Below are positions 53,915-61,947 of a stretch of DNA of 64,000 bases, piece by piece. The notes under the pieces are model-generated. The model was not told the DNA's origin and did no database searches. It was given only the letters and a program-made list of their open reading frames with translations. The position numbers and the translations under genes are program-made. Positions within the stretch are counted from its first letter, which is position 1. Each line of letters opens with the position of its first letter. The stretch is from an uncultured Christensenellaceae bacterium (GTDB lineage: Bacteria > Bacillota > Clostridia > Christensenellales > CAG-314): positions 85,614 to 149,613 of the forward strand of contig CAJUNH010000004.1 of assembly GCA_910587795.1 (NCBI GenBank). Direction: 5' to 3'.

Positions 53915-53947
53915 CTGTCTGTCATTTTGTGTGACGGGCAGTTTTAT
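53915..53947 (+). terminator. terminator of rpsU
   Basis: CTGTCTGTCA (53915-53924) pairs with TGACGGGCAG (53932-53941), followed by TTTTATC. Confidence 0.8.
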
Positions 53948-53978
53948 CTTTAATTTATCAAAAGATTCGGAGGTACGT

Positions 53979-54359
53979 ATGTCTACGTTTAAGGAATATG
54001 CAAAGCGTGCAAAGCAGCGAATGAAAAGCGGATTTTGGGAGCAAGCCAAACGCGAGTTGGAAACGGAAAAACAAGTTGCCGCAACGCAAGGTCTTAATCC
54101 GCGAAAAGTGGGCGAGGAGCAGCACCGCAAATTGCATCAGCAAATATACGACTATAACGGGTTTTGCGCCGAGCAGGATTTTTATAACAGAGTGGTGGAA
54201 ATTTTGGAAAGCGCCGAAACGGTATCTAACCCTATAATGAGACTTGCCGACCGTAAATATATGGAAACGCTTACGCCGGCAGATAAGCAGGTGTATATAT
54301 CCAAACTTGCCAACCGATACAGACAAGCCGTAGAAAAATACAATAACTTGCACAATTGA
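53979..54359 (+). CDS. hypothetical helical protein in the place of yqeY
   Basis: A 126-residue protein from ATG 53979 behind GGAGGT; the frame at 53931 starts inside the rpsU terminator. It is all helical and rich in Lys, Gln and Glu (FKEYAKRAKQRMKSGFWEQA, NRYRQAVEKYNNL). Not YqeY, which often follows rpsU. No family recognised. It is followed by recX with about 14 bases. Confidence 0.6.
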   Translation: MSTFKEYAKRAKQRMKSGFWEQAKRELETEKQVAATQGLNPRKVGEEQHRKLHQQIYDYNGFCAEQDFYNRVVEILESAETVSNPIMRLADRKYMETLTPADKQVYISKLANRYRQAVEKYNNLHN

Positions 54360-54373
54360 CACAAGAGAACGCT

Positions 54374-54994
54374 ATGCCGAAGATAACCGATATACAAATA
54401 CAAAAGAATAATAAAACAAGGGCGAATATCTATATAGAAGGTCGGTATTCTTTTTCTTTGGAAATGCTTACCGTAATGAAGGCGGGTTTAAAAATCGGCG
54501 CGGAAGTAACGGACGGCTTTTTAGCGGATGTGGTATACGATAACGAAGTGTCCGTAGGTTTTGAACGCGCCGTCACTTACTTATCGCGCAGTATGCGCAC
54601 CCGCAAGCAAATGAACGATTATCTCGTGCGTAAAGGATACGCAGATAAGGTGATAAACGCCGTATTAGACAAGCTTGCCGATTATAAATTTATCGACGAT
54701 AACGACTATGCAAAACGTTACGTCGAAAATAATATGCTTAATAAGGGCGAACGCCGCATAAAGCAGGAGCTGAAACAAAGGGGCGTGCCTGTATCCGTTA
54801 TAGACGAGTATTGCGTTGTGCCTGATAACGTATCGCAGGATAACGCGGAAGCCCTTGCCGAAAAATATATGCGCGGCAAACCGCGGGACTTAAAAACTAT
54901 GCAAAAACTCCAACGCTATCTGCTGTCACGCGGGTACGGCTTTGACGTAGTAGGTAATATCATACGTAGCTATAAAACGGACGATAACGTATAA
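54374..54994 (+). CDS. recX: regulatory protein RecX
   Basis: A 206-residue protein from ATG 54374. RecX features: three-helix repeats (ALxYLSxRxRTxxEMxxYLxxKGY-like YLSRSMRTRKQMNDYLVRK), YADKVINAVLDKLADYKFID and KGERRIKQELKQRGVPVSVI. RecX inhibits RecA filament extension. A TTG at 54356 overlapping the upstream stop is an alternative start. recA is not in the window. Confidence 0.9.
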   Translation: MPKITDIQIQKNNKTRANIYIEGRYSFSLEMLTVMKAGLKIGAEVTDGFLADVVYDNEVSVGFERAVTYLSRSMRTRKQMNDYLVRKGYADKVINAVLDKLADYKFIDDNDYAKRYVENNMLNKGERRIKQELKQRGVPVSVIDEYCVVPDNVSQDNAEALAEKYMRGKPRDLKTMQKLQRYLLSRGYGFDVVGNIIRSYKTDDNV

Positions 54995-55096
54995 ATAAAC
55001 CGCTAAAACCAGATAAAAAACCTCGTTTTAAAAGTGTTGTATATAATCCGTTTTAGTACGCATACTAAGCGTACAACTAACAAGGAGGAAAACACT

Positions 55097-55387
55097 TTGA
55101 AAAAGGTATTTAACGTTTTTTCCGTTATTGCGCTTATTTTAACTATCGTAGGCGCGCTTAACTGGCTGATCGTGGGTATCTTCGGTTTTAACTTTGTCAA
55201 CTTTATTTCCTTTGGCATGGTATGGCTGGAAAGACTGCTCTATATCCTAGTGGGTATCGCGGGCATTTATATGATAGTGTGGCTGTGCGTATCACGTTTT
55301 AATATGGTTCAAAACGATACGACATACCGCGACTATAAATATGCCGAAAGAAATAACGGACGTAGCACGGTGACGGGAAACAATTAG
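55097..55387 (+). CDS. DUF378 membrane protein, TTG start
   Basis: A 96-residue protein read from TTG 55097, eight bases behind AAGGAGG; upstream in-frame starts lack a site. It has two membrane segments, VFSVIALILTIVGALNWLIVG (shortened) and LLYILVGIAGIYMIVWL, joined by a short loop, the DUF378 (YuzA) layout. The C-terminus is polar. Function of the family is unknown. A strong terminator follows. Confidence 0.82.
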   Translation: MKKVFNVFSVIALILTIVGALNWLIVGIFGFNFVNFISFGMVWLERLLYILVGIAGIYMIVWLCVSRFNMVQNDTTYRDYKYAERNNGRSTVTGNN

Positions 55388-55399
55388 TTGTAAAAAACA

Positions 55400-55431
55400 G
55401 AACCTAACGCAATAGCGATAGGTTCTTTTTT
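55400..55431 (+). terminator. terminator of the DUF378 gene
   Basis: GAACCTA..CGC pairs with GCG..TAGGTTC, followed by TTTTTTA. Confidence 0.88.
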
Positions 55432-55514
55432 ATGCGTATAAGCGCACGTACTGAAACGTCGAATATACTACGCATTGCATCGTAATAACTTTGCAAAGTT
55501 ATGTTCGCTCTGTT

Positions 55515-55646
55515 TTACGGCATCATTCCGCCGGGGTACATCAGCGCAAAGTCAAAAGGTACAAAAACTCCCGGGTGCACGTTACTTCCGTCTGTAAATT
55601 TAACGTCGCTGAACGGGTCTTCGTATAAAATATTTTTGTTGTTCAT
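55515..55646 (-). CDS. 43-residue protein downstream of the ferritin-like gene
   Basis: Minus-strand frame from ATG 55646 with AAGGA six bases upstream. The product MNNKNILYEDPFSDVKFTDG continues with VHPGVFVPFDFALMYPGGMM and a final Pro. It is Pro/Gly/Phe-rich. It lies 85 bases after the ferritin-like gene on the same strand, with a hairpin between. Real gene likely; function unknown. It recalls small spore-coat type peptides in composition only. Confidence 0.6.
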   Translation of the reverse strand: MNNKNILYEDPFSDVKFTDGSNVHPGVFVPFDFALMYPGGMMP

Positions 55647-55692
55647 ATTTTTCCTTTTTGTATTTTTATACATGTTTATATTTTTTTAGTCT

Positions 55693-55725
55693 ATTGTTTT
55701 TAAGACTGCGCCGATAAAGCGGCGT
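55693..55725 (-). terminator. hairpin between the ferritin-like and 43-residue genes
   Basis: CGCCG/CGGCG stem around an AAAG loop, with AT-rich flanks. It may reduce read-through into the small gene or protect the mRNA end. Confidence 0.45.
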
Positions 55726-55731
55726 AGCTCG

Positions 55732-56967
55732 TTATCTGCCTATCGTGGTGTTGTCGTGCTTGCGGTCGCGTAATTCCTCTACGGGGTGCGCCGCCGTTTC
55801 AAAACGGTAGTCTTTGCGGTTGTCGGTAATATACTTTTTAATTATGTTGTGGCTGGGCACAATGTCGTCGCGGGCGTTTACTTGATGTTGATATTCATAA
55901 AACGGCGCGGTATCTTTAAGCTGTGCTACGTCGATATAATCTTCCTTTTGTGCAGTTAGGTTTACTGTATTTCCAAGTACCTGACGCACGTATTCCACGT
56001 TGGAGCGGAAGCTTAACAGTTCGGGGAATTCCGCCTGAGGTATAACTTGTTCCGCAACCTTGTTTTCGTACTTTTGCAGTAATGCCGCGGCAGTGTGCAA
56101 ATGCGCCAACTCGTCGTTAAAGTGCTGTTCCCAAATGCGTTTTATATGGGTGTCCGTTTCGTCGCACATTAAAGAGTAATACAAATAGCACTCGGTGTAT
56201 TCGTGCATCAGCAAATCTTCCAGCCAGGTGCAGGTGGTGTCCATCAGTCCGCCGTACAAGGTGACGTGCTGTTCCTCTATCATACCGATTTCGGTATACA
56301 GCTGACGACCCAAATTATTTTGGTAAAACGCCGCTTGGTTCATGTAGTAATTCATAGTCTGTTGTTCTGCGGCGGTTAAAATGTTAATATCCAACTTTGT
56401 TAAGGACGTAGCCTGCTTGTAGTTTACAAAGCGTTTTACGTCGTCGGCGGGAAAGCGGTGTTCGGCAATAGTGGGACGTCCCGGCATAAGCTCGGTGTAT
56501 TTGCCCACAAGTCTTTCGGCAATTACGCCTTTGTCCATTTCCAGCAGATCGGCATAGCGGTATAAGTGGTCAAAGTCCTCTAAAAGAGCAAAATTCATTG
56601 CTTGCTGTACGTACTTGTTGCTTTCCCGTTCGGCAAATATGGCGGTAAGGTCTACGGCAAGCTGTTCGTAGCCGATGGTGTGTTCCAGTATGCCTTCGCC
56701 TATCGGTTTAAGCGCGGATATACGTTTTTGCTGCTGCTGTTCTTTACGTCGCAGTATCGCAAGCTCGCGGCGGAGATCGTTGTTGTCGCAATGGCGGTGG
56801 AAAGCGTGGGAAAATTTAACCGCTTCGTACTCGGCGCCGTTGGCGAGTATTACGCGTACGCGGGTGTATGGGTCTGCGTCAAATTTATTGTACGGCTTAG
56901 GGGCAAGTTCCTTCCAGTTGTAAAATTCTTCGTTGGTGCGCAACGGTTGTTCGTTAAACGGATTCAT
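55732..56967 (-). CDS. ferritin-like diiron protein, unknown function
   Basis: A 411-residue helical protein. Ferritin-like metal ligands can be picked out: GMIEEQHVTLYG (ExxH), HEYTECYLYYS (E) and FNDELAHLHTAA (ExxH), a carboxylate/His pattern as in rubrerythrin and related diiron proteins. The N-terminal part (about 1-110) is basic and polar (RRKEQQQQKRISAL) and the C-terminal part is polar and extended (DDIVPSHNIIKKYITDN). No signal peptide. AAGGAAGG precedes ATG 56967. Together with the 43-residue protein it forms a small minus-strand unit. Role in oxygen or iron handling or in a spore layer is only a guess. Confidence 0.7.
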   Translation of the reverse strand: MNPFNEQPLRTNEEFYNWKELAPKPYNKFDADPYTRVRVILANGAEYEAVKFSHAFHRHCDNNDLRRELAILRRKEQQQQKRISALKPIGEGILEHTIGYEQLAVDLTAIFAERESNKYVQQAMNFALLEDFDHLYRYADLLEMDKGVIAERLVGKYTELMPGRPTIAEHRFPADDVKRFVNYKQATSLTKLDINILTAAEQQTMNYYMNQAAFYQNNLGRQLYTEIGMIEEQHVTLYGGLMDTTCTWLEDLLMHEYTECYLYYSLMCDETDTHIKRIWEQHFNDELAHLHTAAALLQKYENKVAEQVIPQAEFPELLSFRSNVEYVRQVLGNTVNLTAQKEDYIDVAQLKDTAPFYEYQHQVNARDDIVPSHNIIKKYITDNRKDYRFETAAHPVEELRDRKHDNTTIGR

Positions 56968-57177
56968 TGATTACCTTCCTTTTTTATTAGCTGATTTATC
57001 GCTAAAAAGTTTTTAATAGTTAAAGTATTGCCATAAAACTAACGCTTATACTATTTGTGAAATAGTCCGTTTTAAGTATTAAAAAAGTTGTTGTATATGG
57101 GTGCTATTTTGCTCTTTTACAGCATAGTTTAGTGTTGTAAGCAGTGCTTGTCCGTTTCTCACTAAGTGTGAAACACT
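56968..57177. other. AT-rich intergenic region with a near-palindrome
   Basis: GTTTCTCACT/AGTGTGAAAC (about 57156-57176) is an inverted repeat with one mismatch. Nothing else stands out before the DnaA boxes. Confidence 0.4.
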
Positions 57178-57221
57178 TTGTCCACAGATATATTCTTTAA
57201 TGTGGATAACTGTGTGGATAA
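57178..57221. promoter_or_regulatory. cluster of three DnaA boxes
   Basis: TTGTCCACA (57178-57186, one mismatch) faces two perfect TGTGGATAA boxes (57201-57209 and 57213-57221). A very AT-rich stretch follows (57270-57345). DnaA binding is likely; the role (origin, titration or regulation) is open. Confidence 0.7.
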
Positions 57222-57468
57222 GTGCATAACTATGCGCTTTTTTGCGTTAAAAAGTGCAAAAAGTAGGGTATTTTGTCGATTTTTTAATAATTATCGGTTT
57301 TTTTAATGAAAAAATACTTTACAAAAAATTTAATCATAGCGTGCTTTAATAAGATATAACGGCAATCGCGGATAATTTGCCGATTTGTTCGGGCACGCCG
57401 GATTTTAAACCGTCGGGCAGCCTTGCAGGCTTATAGCTTTACGGTGAACAAATATTATAAGAGGTAAA

Positions 57469-58158
57469 ATGTTTGTAGTATTAAAAAGACGCAGGCTTGT
57501 TATTGTGTTAATGGTTTTAATAGCGTTGGAACTTGCGCTGACAACCGCCCTTTGCGTAAGGCAATTTGCTTCCGCTAACGATTCGCTTATCGACTTTACC
57601 GTGGTTATAGACGCAGGTCACGGCGGCATCGACGGCGGAGTGGTAAGCGCAAACGGAGTAAAAGAGTCGTCGCTTAACCTTGCATATGCAAAAACGTTGG
57701 GACAGCTGTTCGAACAAAGCGGTTTTAACGTGGTATATACGCGTACTACGGAGGACGGTTTGTACGGTCTGCCTACGCAGGGTTTTAAAAGACGCGATAT
57801 GCAAGCCCGCAAAAATATTGTCGACAAAACCTGTCCCAACTTGGTTTTAAGTATACATATGAATAAATTCAGTGCCGGATACAGAAGCGGTCCGCAGGTG
57901 TTTTATCAGCAAGGCAAAGCAGACGGCGAAGTCCTTGCCGCAGCATTGCAGCAGGTTTTTAACGACGCTACCGGCAACGCTCATCAGTCCATTGCGGGCG
58001 ACTACTATATTTGCCGTGAAATAAAATGTCCGGCGGCTATTGTGGAGTGCGGTTTTTTAAGTAACGATAGGGAAGCGGAGCTGCTGCAAACGGAAGAACA
58101 CCGCATTATGATATGCGAACAGATTTTCCGCGGAGTAATGCTTTATCTTGCAAAGTAG
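57469..58158 (+). CDS. cwlD: N-acetylmuramoyl-L-alanine amidase, CwlD-like
   Basis: A 229-residue Amidase_3 protein. N-terminal signal/anchor at about 10-32. Zinc and catalytic residues: VVIDAGHGGIDGG (His), SSLNLAYAKTL (the Glu ligand is in KESSLN), VLSIHMNKF (His) and AAIVECGFLSN (Glu). Length and layout fit CwlD, which makes muramic lactam in spore cortex. Other Amidase_3 enzymes of vegetative walls are possible. AGAGGT lies upstream. It is the best hint of sporulation in this window. Confidence 0.85.
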   Translation: MFVVLKRRRLVIVLMVLIALELALTTALCVRQFASANDSLIDFTVVIDAGHGGIDGGVVSANGVKESSLNLAYAKTLGQLFEQSGFNVVYTRTTEDGLYGLPTQGFKRRDMQARKNIVDKTCPNLVLSIHMNKFSAGYRSGPQVFYQQGKADGEVLAAALQQVFNDATGNAHQSIAGDYYICREIKCPAAIVECGFLSNDREAELLQTEEHRIMICEQIFRGVMLYLAK

Positions 58159-58280
58159 CGAGTTTTAAGTAAACGTAATAAAAAATACCAGTATACCTCG
58201 ACGTTGCGTTTAGTTATTTACAAATCGATTAATCGCTTTGTTGCGCTTATCTTAATTGTATATTTGTATGCCGTAAACGT

Positions 58281-58309
58281 TTGCATTTATTTAAAATATT
58301 TGCTATACT
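58281..58309 (+). promoter_or_regulatory. promoter of the small membrane protein gene
   Basis: TTGCAT (58281-58286), 17-base spacer, TATACT (58304-58309); AGGAGG before the ATG. Confidence 0.75.
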
Positions 58310-58337
58310 TTGACTATTGAAATAGGAGGTAAACATT

Positions 58338-58625
58338 ATGTCCAAAAAATCAGGCAATGGCAATAGAATCAGTCTTAACAAAATTTCTTTTTGGCTGTTG
58401 GTTTCCGCTGCGTTTTTGTACGTACTCAGTTTGATATTTAATTTTATCGACGTGCTTAAAGTTGCGGTTATTTATTTGCAAGCGGTTGCTGCGGCGGCAA
58501 TGATTTGCGTTGTGGCAGTTTTGGCATGGCGTTATGTTGCTAACAAGCCCGTAGTATGGAAGGTTTTATACTTCTTGGTACTATTAATTGCGCTTGTAGG
58601 TTTGATTATTCCCGCAGTATTATAA
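58338..58625 (+). CDS. small three-segment membrane protein
   Basis: A 95-residue protein with a basic polar N-terminus (SKKSGNGNRISLNK) and three membrane segments at about 19-37, 41-63 and 73-93. No family recognised. Strong own promoter and a long perfect hairpin after it, so a stand-alone gene. Confidence 0.65.
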   Translation: MSKKSGNGNRISLNKISFWLLVSAAFLYVLSLIFNFIDVLKVAVIYLQAVAAAAMICVVAVLAWRYVANKPVVWKVLYFLVLLIALVGLIIPAVL

Positions 58626-58643
58626 TCAAAGTTTTAAAGCAAT

Positions 58644-58682
58644 AATAGATAAGCGCGACCGTATCGGTTGCGCTTATCTATT
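58644..58682 (+). terminator. long perfect hairpin
   Basis: 18 paired bases (58644-58661 with 58665-58682, one G-T) around a TAT loop. It is closer to a stable RNA end than a classic terminator since it lacks a full T-run. Confidence 0.75.
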
Positions 58683-58701
58683 TGTAACGTTTATAATCAG
58701 T

Positions 58702-58730
58702 TTGGCAGTTTAAATTAGGTTAAATATAAT
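58702..58730 (+). promoter_or_regulatory. promoter ending at the YbaK gene start (leaderless)
   Basis: TTGGCA (58702-58707), 17-base spacer, TATAAT (58725-58730). ATG 58734 begins three bases after the -10. Confidence 0.65.
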
Positions 58731-58733
58731 AAT

Positions 58734-59219
58734 ATGATAAAAAAAGTTACCGATTATTTGGACGGTTTGGGCGTAAATTATAAATTAATCCGTCACGAGG
58801 CGGTAGTAACTACGGAAGAATCCCGAAAAATTATTTTTGTAGATAATTGTATGTCGTGCAAAAGTTTGTACGTCAAAGATAAAAAGAGCGATAATTTTTA
58901 TTTGGCGGTGCTGCCGTTTGACGTTCGCGCCGATATGCGCGGGCTTGCTTCGTATGCAGGCTGCGCCAAATTCGAATTTGCCGCCGAACAAAAACTGGCG
59001 GAGGATTTGGGCGTTCACCGCGGCAGCGTATCGCCGTTTGCATATCTTAACGAGGATAAAAGCCGCTATTCCGCGCCGCTTTTAATACATAAAGACGTTT
59101 GGAACGCCCAAAACGTAAAGTTTCATCCTTGCGATAACACCGCAACCGTTGTGCTGTCCTTAAACGATTTTAAAAAGTTTTTAAAAAGTATTGATAAACA
59201 GGTAATAATAGTTGAATAA
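58734..59219 (+). CDS. YbaK/ProX-type aminoacyl-tRNA deacylase
   Basis: A 161-residue YbaK-domain protein (VNYKLIRHEAVVTTEES, CKSLYVKDKKSDNFYLAVLP, GSVSPFAYLN with the GxxSP motif). These proteins hydrolyse mischarged tRNA, mainly Ala-tRNA-Pro or Cys-tRNA-Pro. This size and the final IIVE fit the ProX/PrdX group. No ribosome site precedes the ATG; a leaderless mRNA is likely. Confidence 0.85.
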   Translation: MIKKVTDYLDGLGVNYKLIRHEAVVTTEESRKIIFVDNCMSCKSLYVKDKKSDNFYLAVLPFDVRADMRGLASYAGCAKFEFAAEQKLAEDLGVHRGSVSPFAYLNEDKSRYSAPLLIHKDVWNAQNVKFHPCDNTATVVLSLNDFKKFLKSIDKQVIIVE

Positions 59220-59232
59220 ATGTAAGCACATA

Positions 59233-59263
59233 AAAAGACCGCAAATATTTGCGGTCTTTTTGT
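59233..59263. terminator. bidirectional terminator
   Basis: AAAAGACCGCAAAT pairs with ATTTGCGGTCTTTT. It serves the YbaK gene and the minus-strand gene at 59278. Confidence 0.9.
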
Positions 59264-59277
59264 CCGTTAACCTTCAA

Positions 59278-59514
59278 TCAGGTTAAAATAAGTCTCTTTT
59301 GAATTAAGCACGAGAATAAGTCTATCCAACCGAGCAAAACACCGGTAACGGGGATAATTGCAAGGATAAGAACGATAATTTGCTTTCCTGCTTTGCCGTG
59401 CAAAGCGGCAGAAACACGTACGATAACTTCTGTAATCCAGTTGACGCCGGGAATCAAAAGCAAAATAATTTGAATGAGACGGGGTAATTTGTTAAAACCA
59501 CTAAGTGCTGACAT
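59278..59514 (-). CDS. small two-segment membrane protein
   Basis: A 78-residue protein from ATG 59514 behind AGGAGG; the frame to 59580 lacks a site. Two membrane segments (IQIILLLIPGVNWITEVIV and QIIVLILAIIPVTGVLLGW) with a short loop containing HGKAGK. I do not recognise a family. Stand-alone gene between two leaderless-type promoters. Confidence 0.65.
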   Translation of the reverse strand: MSALSGFNKLPRLIQIILLLIPGVNWITEVIVRVSAALHGKAGKQIIVLILAIIPVTGVLLGWIDLFSCLIQKRLILT

Positions 59515-59651
59515 AATCTGCCTCCTGTTTATTAATTTTATGTCTGTTATTATGATACGCTTTTGTTCACAATTTGTCAATATAAATGCGTAAAATAATA
59601 GCGAAAGAATTTAAGTACGGCGCGTTCGCAGCGCTTATAATCAAATTCCGT

Positions 59652-59680
59652 TTGCTTAAATTTTAAAACTATGTTAAACT
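59652..59680 (+). promoter_or_regulatory. promoter ending at the transglutaminase lipoprotein start (leaderless)
   Basis: TTGCTT (59652-59657), 17-base spacer, TAAACT (59675-59680). ATG 59688 begins seven bases after the -10. Confidence 0.6.
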
Positions 59681-59687
59681 GTCTTGT

Positions 59688-61586
59688 ATGAAAAAAAGAT
59701 TGCCAATATTACTGATAATTATACTTTGTTTATGTTTTACGTTGGTTTTCAGTTCGTGCGACGCAATATTGGATTTAATTTTCGGTCCTGTCGATAATCC
59801 CGATTTAGATCCCGATACGCAGCCTGCGCACACTCACACGCTTACAGCCAAAACGTACGTAGGTCAAATTTGCACCGGACAAAGCAGTGTAACATATTAT
59901 CAATGCGAAAGTTGCGGCAAGTGCTTTGTGGACGATAAGGGCGCAGAGGAACTTGCCGACGTATCCACTCTTTCCGCGGGGCATTTATACGTCATAAAAT
60001 TTGACGAGCAAAATCACTGGCGTACTTGTAGATTTTGTAAAAATACGGACGAAAACTCCGCAGGTAATCATACGTCCGCAGTTTGGCGTTACGATACGGC
60101 GCGTCACTACAAAACGTGCGACGTGTGCGGGACGGATTTTGCAAGCGAGGAACACACAATGTCGCAGGGACAATGTTCCGTTTGCCACCGTCATCAGGAC
60201 TATGCCGCCGTATGCGCGTCTAATTACGGATACCAACAGCTTGCTGTTTTGGATCACGGCGACCGCATGCAAAAGCTGTATAATAAAATTGCCGACGCCG
60301 TATCTGCCGTGCATAGCGACGAATCTTTAAATATAGAAGTTAAACAAGTAAGCGAAAACGTAACCCGTCCCGCGCTTAGTATCGACGTCGGCGATTGTTA
60401 TGTCAATGCAAACGAGGCGTACGTTGCATTAGCCAGCTTTATATTGGATAATCCGCTGTATTACTGGGTGGGAAAACAAGCGGGAGTCTCCTTTATGGGA
60501 GGAAATCAGGAAAGCAGTTATATTATTTCGTTAAACATTATAGTAGACGAAAATTACGCGCAAGGCTCTGCACGCGCCGAAACAAACGCCGTTATATACG
60601 ATAAGATAGATTATTATATGTCTTATGTCAGCGGAGAGGACAATTCTTACGACATCGCTCTTGCGCTGCATGACGAAATTGCCCGTAACGTTTGTTACGC
60701 ATACGAAGATAACGGCGCGCCGGCAGACGAATTGTGGGCGCACAGTATCGCGGGGTTGTTTGTCCGTAATTCTGCCGTATGCGAAGGTTACGCAAAGGCG
60801 TTCCAGTTGCTGCTAAACGCCTGCGGAGTAAATAACGTTTACGTCACGGGCGAAAGCAACGGTATGGGACACGCTTGGAATGTGGTGGATTTGGGGGATA
60901 ACGCCTGGTATTGGTACGACCTTACGTGGGACGATCAACCTAATGCCGCACGCGGAGTCGTGCACGATAACCTTTGCAAAACCGACGCCGAATTTGACGA
61001 CCATACCGTCAGCACAAAAAAACAAGGCTTAAATTACTTGTACGATCTTCCCGATCGCGCAACCGAAAACTACAATACCGAAAGACTGGAAATAAACGAC
61101 GTTTTCAGCGATAACGGCTGTAATTATCGGCTTGTAGGCTACAAAAGTCTGTCGCTTGTAAAGTGCGTTGTAGTAGGCGATGACGGCGTATTGGAAATAC
61201 CCGCCTATATAACGGCGGACGGTAAAACTTATAACGTTGTGCAAATAGACCGCGCCGCGCTGATAACGTATAACTACAACGAGCAGGGGCAGATAGTTTC
61301 GCTGACCGGACCGTCGGTAAAGAAAATTGTAATCCCGCATACGGTAGAGGTTATCTACAATGCTTCCATACGCGATTGCTCTACGCTGGAAAGCGCAGTG
61401 TTTGAAAACGCCGAGGGATGGTCGCGTTATGCGTTAAACGGCAAATCTCCCGCCTACGAACAAATTGACGAAATAACGATTTCCAACGGAGCTTCCGCGC
61501 TGGCAATGCTTAAACAGATTGCACCTATGGAGGGCAATTTGTCGGGCGGATACACCTACGTATGGACTAAATCTTCGGAAAAATAA
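59688..61586 (+). CDS. lipoprotein with transglutaminase-like domain
   Basis: A 632-residue lipoprotein. Signal peptide with lipobox FSSC at about 22-25. Residues about 45-165 hold three Cys/His-rich units (YYQCESCGKCFVDDKGA, HWRTCRFCKN, HYKTCDVCGTDF). The transglutaminase-like domain (about 300-430) has the catalytic Cys in SAVCEGYAKAFQLLL, His in GMGHAWNVV and Asp in WYDLTWDD. The end is BspA-like strands (ITNG-like KKIVIPHTVEVI). Such proteins act as peptidases or cross-linkers on the cell surface. No ribosome site is visible. Confidence 0.8.
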   Translation: MKKRLPILLIIILCLCFTLVFSSCDAILDLIFGPVDNPDLDPDTQPAHTHTLTAKTYVGQICTGQSSVTYYQCESCGKCFVDDKGAEELADVSTLSAGHLYVIKFDEQNHWRTCRFCKNTDENSAGNHTSAVWRYDTARHYKTCDVCGTDFASEEHTMSQGQCSVCHRHQDYAAVCASNYGYQQLAVLDHGDRMQKLYNKIADAVSAVHSDESLNIEVKQVSENVTRPALSIDVGDCYVNANEAYVALASFILDNPLYYWVGKQAGVSFMGGNQESSYIISLNIIVDENYAQGSARAETNAVIYDKIDYYMSYVSGEDNSYDIALALHDEIARNVCYAYEDNGAPADELWAHSIAGLFVRNSAVCEGYAKAFQLLLNACGVNNVYVTGESNGMGHAWNVVDLGDNAWYWYDLTWDDQPNAARGVVHDNLCKTDAEFDDHTVSTKKQGLNYLYDLPDRATENYNTERLEINDVFSDNGCNYRLVGYKSLSLVKCVVVGDDGVLEIPAYITADGKTYNVVQIDRAALITYNYNEQGQIVSLTGPSVKKIVIPHTVEVIYNASIRDCSTLESAVFENAEGWSRYALNGKSPAYEQIDEITISNGASALAMLKQIAPMEGNLSGGYTYVWTKSSEK

Positions 61587-61947
61587 TCGTTTGACGTAAT
61601 GCAATAAAGTAAAACTTAAATGAAGTTGTTTTAAATTTTGTATCGATTATATATTTTTGAAGGCAAGGAATATTACGGCGATTTTTATATGAACGTAGGG
61701 ATTAACTGTTTTCAGCAGTGGCTTAACTAATTTAGCTGCGATTTGATTGTTTTGGAATAGGTGTGCTAGTCAAAACGGTAGGGTAAAGACTGTATTTGCA
61801 GATAATAAGGTCTTGTAAAAAAATTCATATCGTTTTACATAATCCCATTTTTTCCAAAAATCCAATAGAATTTTGCTGTAAATAAGTAATGACAACACAG
61901 ATGTTAAAAACGGAAAACGCCGAATTTGACGGTAAAAGGCGGTACGA
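61587..61947. other. intergenic region with a possible gene remnant
   Basis: Around 61665-61730 a frame reads EGKEYYGDFYMNVGINCFQQW and stops; nothing before or after it looks coding. No RNA or promoter was recognised. Confidence 0.3.

Noticed and set aside
53931..53978. Upstream start for the gene behind rpsU
   Set aside because: It falls in the rpsU terminator; ATG 53979 has a good ribosome site.
49886..57176. Shared 10-mer TGTGAAACAC (49880s and 57160s) as a common operator
   Set aside because: Two copies in 64 kb of AT-rich sequence are not enough to exclude chance.
56968..57468. Chromosomal origin oriC
   Set aside because: DnaA boxes are there, but dnaA, dnaN and rpmH are not near, and gene direction does not switch at this point. 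Kept only as a DnaA-box cluster.
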